From NCBI GenBank assembly GCA_016717345.1, contig JADKFR010000008.1:83926-147925 (forward strand): a DNA stretch of 64,000 bases, given 5' to 3'. The DNA comes from Propionibacteriaceae bacterium (lineage in GTDB: Bacteria; Actinomycetota; Actinomycetes; Propionibacteriales; Propionibacteriaceae). The notes beneath the pieces are model-generated. The model was not told where the DNA came from. It saw only the letters and a program-made list of their open reading frames with translations, and did not search any database. Positions 61,696 through 64,000 of the stretch are shown piece after piece; position 1 is the stretch's first letter, and each line of letters opens with the position of its first letter. Position numbers and translations under genes: made by a program.

Positions 61696-61820
61696 GCCGC
61701 CAGCCTAACCGTCCGATCAGCCCGGCGCCCCGTCCTCGACGCCCCCGGCCGTCCATCGGCTGGCCGAGCCGAGCCGGGCGCGTAGGGTGACTTCCCGAGA
61801 AGTCGTCAGTGGGGAGCGCC

Positions 61821-62780
61821 ATGTCCAGCACCAGGGTCGGGAAGCCGACCATCACCGTCTTCCGCCTGGCCGCACTCTTCACGCTGCTGGCGGTGGCGAT
61901 GGGGTCGGTTGTCTGCGCCACTGAATCCGGTTTCGAATGTGGAAACTGGCCCGGCTGCACCGACTCGGCGTTGCTGCCCAGCGGACAGGTGGCCGGCTTC
62001 TTCTACCGCAACCCCTGGATCGAGATGGTGCATCGGGTCTCGGCGATCCTGGCCGGCCCGCTGGCGCTGGCAGCCGGCATCCTGGTCGCCCGCCTCCGGG
62101 GGGTGCATCCGCTAGCGCGACTCCTGCCGTGGGTCACGGTCGCGGGTGCGATCGTCGCGGGCACGTTCGGCCGCCTGGCCGTTCTGGGCCTGCCGATTCC
62201 TGCCTGGGGAGGCGCGGTGGATCTCGCTTCAGCCCTGATCGCGATGGGCGCCATGGTGGTGGCGACGATCGCTCTGGAAAGAACCCCTGCGGCGTGGTTC
62301 CCGACACCGGCCGGATCGCTGGCGTGGCTCGGTCTCGGGCTGGTTGTCGCCATGCATCTGGTGAGCCTGTTCGCCGCAGGTCCGGGCTCGTACACCCGGT
62401 GCTTGAGTTGGCCGGTGTGGGATCTCATCGCCGCCGACCACGCCGCCAGCGGCACCCTGCAGATCGTCCGCCTCGGGCTCGGCGTCGTCGCCGCCGCCGT
62501 GATCATCGCCACCGTGGTCCGGGCCCTGGGGCAGCCGGGGCTGCGAGGTCCGGCCATCACCTGCGCAGGACTGCTCGGCCTGGTCATCCTGTTGGGCCTG
62601 ATCATCCGGATGACGGGCTCGGACGATCTGGGCGTCGTGTTCTCCCTTGCCACCGTGGGGCTGCTGTGGACGCTGACGCTGCTCGGAGCTCAGGCCAGCC
62701 TGGAATCCGTGCCCGGCGACAACGGCCCCCGCCTCGAGGCATCGACAGCCGCCGAACCGTCAGCGGGAACAGCGTCCTGA
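61821..62780 (+). CDS. CtaA/Cox15-like membrane protein lacking most heme ligands
   Basis: 319 residues, eight membrane helices. The first half keeps CtaA features: paired cysteines Cys40 and Cys46 (GFECGNWPGC) and the E-x-x-H motif Glu68-His71 (WIEMVHRVSAI). The other three heme-ligand positions are changed: helix 4 has Asp134 (GAVDLAS), helix 6 Val216 (LQIVRLG) and helix 8 Phe274 (GVVFSLA), and the second cysteine pair is reduced to Cys194. Heme A synthase activity is therefore doubtful. GGGGAG six bases before the ATG sets the start. Confidence 0.75.
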   Translation: MSSTRVGKPTITVFRLAALFTLLAVAMGSVVCATESGFECGNWPGCTDSALLPSGQVAGFFYRNPWIEMVHRVSAILAGPLALAAGILVARLRGVHPLARLLPWVTVAGAIVAGTFGRLAVLGLPIPAWGGAVDLASALIAMGAMVVATIALERTPAAWFPTPAGSLAWLGLGLVVAMHLVSLFAAGPGSYTRCLSWPVWDLIAADHAASGTLQIVRLGLGVVAAAVIIATVVRALGQPGLRGPAITCAGLLGLVILLGLIIRMTGSDDLGVVFSLATVGLLWTLTLLGAQASLESVPGDNGPRLEASTAAEPSAGTAS

Positions 62781-62856
62781 CGCCTGGCCAACGGTCGAGT
62801 AGCGACCGGAGGGGCCTAGACTCGCCACGTCGCAGCGCCGAGCAGTGGAAGGAACC

Positions 62857-64000
62857 ATGAGCGTGCCCGACCGTGTCCCGGCAGGCAGTGCCGGCCGCAA
62901 CTCCGGTGGTGCCTGGCTGGTGTGGATGGCGGTGGGGGTGGCTCTGGCCTTCGTCGGCTGGACGGCCGCCGGCCTGGCGGTGCTGCCTCCCCTGCCGGCG
63001 CGAGCTCAGGCCGACGCGGTCACCGGCGTCGTCTCGATGCTGGGCGACCTGACCGCACGCCTGGCAGCCTTCGGCACGCTCGGGAGCCTGGCAGGCCTGG
63101 TGGCTCTCACCAGCCACGGTCCGGATCACACGCTCACCGAAGCGGGACGACGCCTCGCCCGCTGGGCGGGCCGCTCGGCCCAGGTCTGGTTCGTCGCGGC
63201 GATCCTGATGACCTTTGCCAACTCGGCCTTCGTCAACGGGGTCCCGATGGCCTACACGCTCACGCCGGCGGCCTGGTGGACGTTCCAGTCCAGTACCCCC
63301 AGCGGCCTGGCGTGGACGCTGACAGCATTGGTGGCACTGGCAACAGCCCTGATCGCCACCTTCTCCCGCCACCTCGCCCCGTTCGCGCTGGCCTGGGGGT
63401 GCGGGCTGCTGGCCGTGGCGTTCGTCGCCGTCACCGGCAACGTGTCGGTCGGCCACGACCACGACTGGGCCACCGATGCCGCCATCGCCGCTGCCCTGGC
63501 GATCGTGCCGCTGGCCTCACTCGCCCTGGGGGTCCTCCTGGCGCACTACGCCGACCCCGCAGGCTCACCGGCGGCCGCCGTCCGCCGCTACCACCGCCTC
63601 GCCCTGCCCCTCATCGTGGTCGCGGCCCTGGCCCACACCGTGATCGCCTGGCAGGAACTGGCCGGCAGGTCACCGCTGGAGGTGTTCTACGGGGTCCCCA
63701 CCCTCGGATTTTTTGCCGGTTTCGGACTCCTGGGCGCCAACTGGCTGTGGCGACAAGCAGCAGGCCGGATCGGCACATCGGAGGGCGCGACCCGTGGCGT
63801 CACCTCCGTCGCACGCGACGTCGCCATCCTGGTGGCCTACCTCGCCTTCGCGGTGGCCGCGAACCACATCCCGCCGCCGCGTTTCCTGATTCCCCAGACG
63901 ATCCAGGTGAACTATCTGGGCTACGAGGTGGACATCCCCGCGACGTTCGAGCGACTGGTGAGCCTCGGCCGTCCCAACCTGCTCTGGGTGCTGCTGTGTG
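62857..64000 (+). CDS. CopD/CtaG-like copper membrane protein (3' end outside window)
   Basis: Open from ATG 62857 (GGAAGGA upstream) to the window end, 381 residues without a stop. At least nine hydrophobic segments. The first about 310 residues resemble CopD (AFVNGVPMAYTLTPAAW; GNVSVGHDHDWATDAA with clustered His/Asp; YHRLALPLIVVAALAHTVIAW). The last seen part (VDIPATFERLVSLGRPNLLW) resembles the linker before the CtaG half of actinobacterial CopD-CtaG fusions. A role in copper uptake or cytochrome oxidase CuB assembly is inferred; the diagnostic half is missing. Confidence 0.6.
   Translation, partial: MSVPDRVPAGSAGRNSGGAWLVWMAVGVALAFVGWTAAGLAVLPPLPARAQADAVTGVVSMLGDLTARLAAFGTLGSLAGLVALTSHGPDHTLTEAGRRLARWAGRSAQVWFVAAILMTFANSAFVNGVPMAYTLTPAAWWTFQSSTPSGLAWTLTALVALATALIATFSRHLAPFALAWGCGLLAVAFVAVTGNVSVGHDHDWATDAAIAAALAIVPLASLALGVLLAHYADPAGSPAAAVRRYHRLALPLIVVAALAHTVIAWQELAGRSPLEVFYGVPTLGFFAGFGLLGANWLWRQAAGRIGTSEGATRGVTSVARDVAILVAYLAFAVAANHIPPPRFLIPQTIQVNYLGYEVDIPATFERLVSLGRPNLLWVLLC

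Overview
The window is one contiguous stretch of a high-GC actinobacterial chromosome. The markers are mycothiol genes (mshD, mtr), lsr2, GlnR, DisA, the mycobacterial-type bS22 peptide, DUF3180 in the folate operon, a Pst system behind 11-bp PHO-box repeats, and dense GTGA/ATGA gene overlaps. Gene content and order fit a free-living member of the Propionibacteriales. That placement is an inference; no rRNA or other decisive marker is present. I see no tRNA or rRNA gene, transposase, phage gene or CRISPR array.

Layout. 1-4.6 kb: the end of typA, then a minus-strand cluster (a 37-residue membrane peptide, a nitrobindin-like protein, ygfZ, a hydrolase) and dtd. 4.7-14.6 kb: nitrogen and phosphate control, with glnR, mshD, ppk, a MutT1-like Nudix/phosphatase gene broken by a +1 frameshift, a LacI regulator, and pstSCAB. 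14.7-24.3 kb: a DUF2510 protein, a GH3 lipoprotein, mycothione reductase, a 585-bp GC-rich repeat island, a cytochrome c maturation operon (phosphatase, tlpA, ccdA, resB, ccsB), a glutaredoxin-like gene, bS22 and a small HTH gene. 24.4-35.9 kb: pxpABC, proC, asd, radA, disA, mutY and membrane proteins. 35.9-43.5 kb: a five-gene branched-chain amino-acid ABC operon and clpC. 43.6-56.4 kb: lsr2 and the folate/cell-division/nucleotide run (DUF3180, folK, folB, folP, folE, ftsH, hpt, tilS, metalloprotease, dacB). A two-gene heme-copper oxidoreductase sits between folP and folE on the opposite strand. 56.5-64 kb: ppa, a SixA-like phosphatase, a persulfide-responsive module (sulfide:quinone reductase-like flavoprotein, 50-residue peptide, thioredoxin, CstR-like repressor), two hydrolases, a degenerate CtaA homologue and a truncated CopD-like gene.

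The most unusual content is the heme-copper enzyme. Its subunit I keeps the heme histidines, but the first CuB/FeB histidine and the helix-VI tyrosine are both aspartate. Its subunit II has lost every CuA ligand. It is therefore unlikely to be a normal cytochrome c oxidase; a quinol-dependent, possibly NO-reducing, divergent enzyme is the best guess. Next come the CstR module, with two matched operators each overlapping a -10 box; the CtaA homologue lacking three of four heme-ligand histidines; the mutT1 frameshift; and the repeat island. Several genes start 6-7 bases after a TAnnnT box, which suggests leaderless transcripts.
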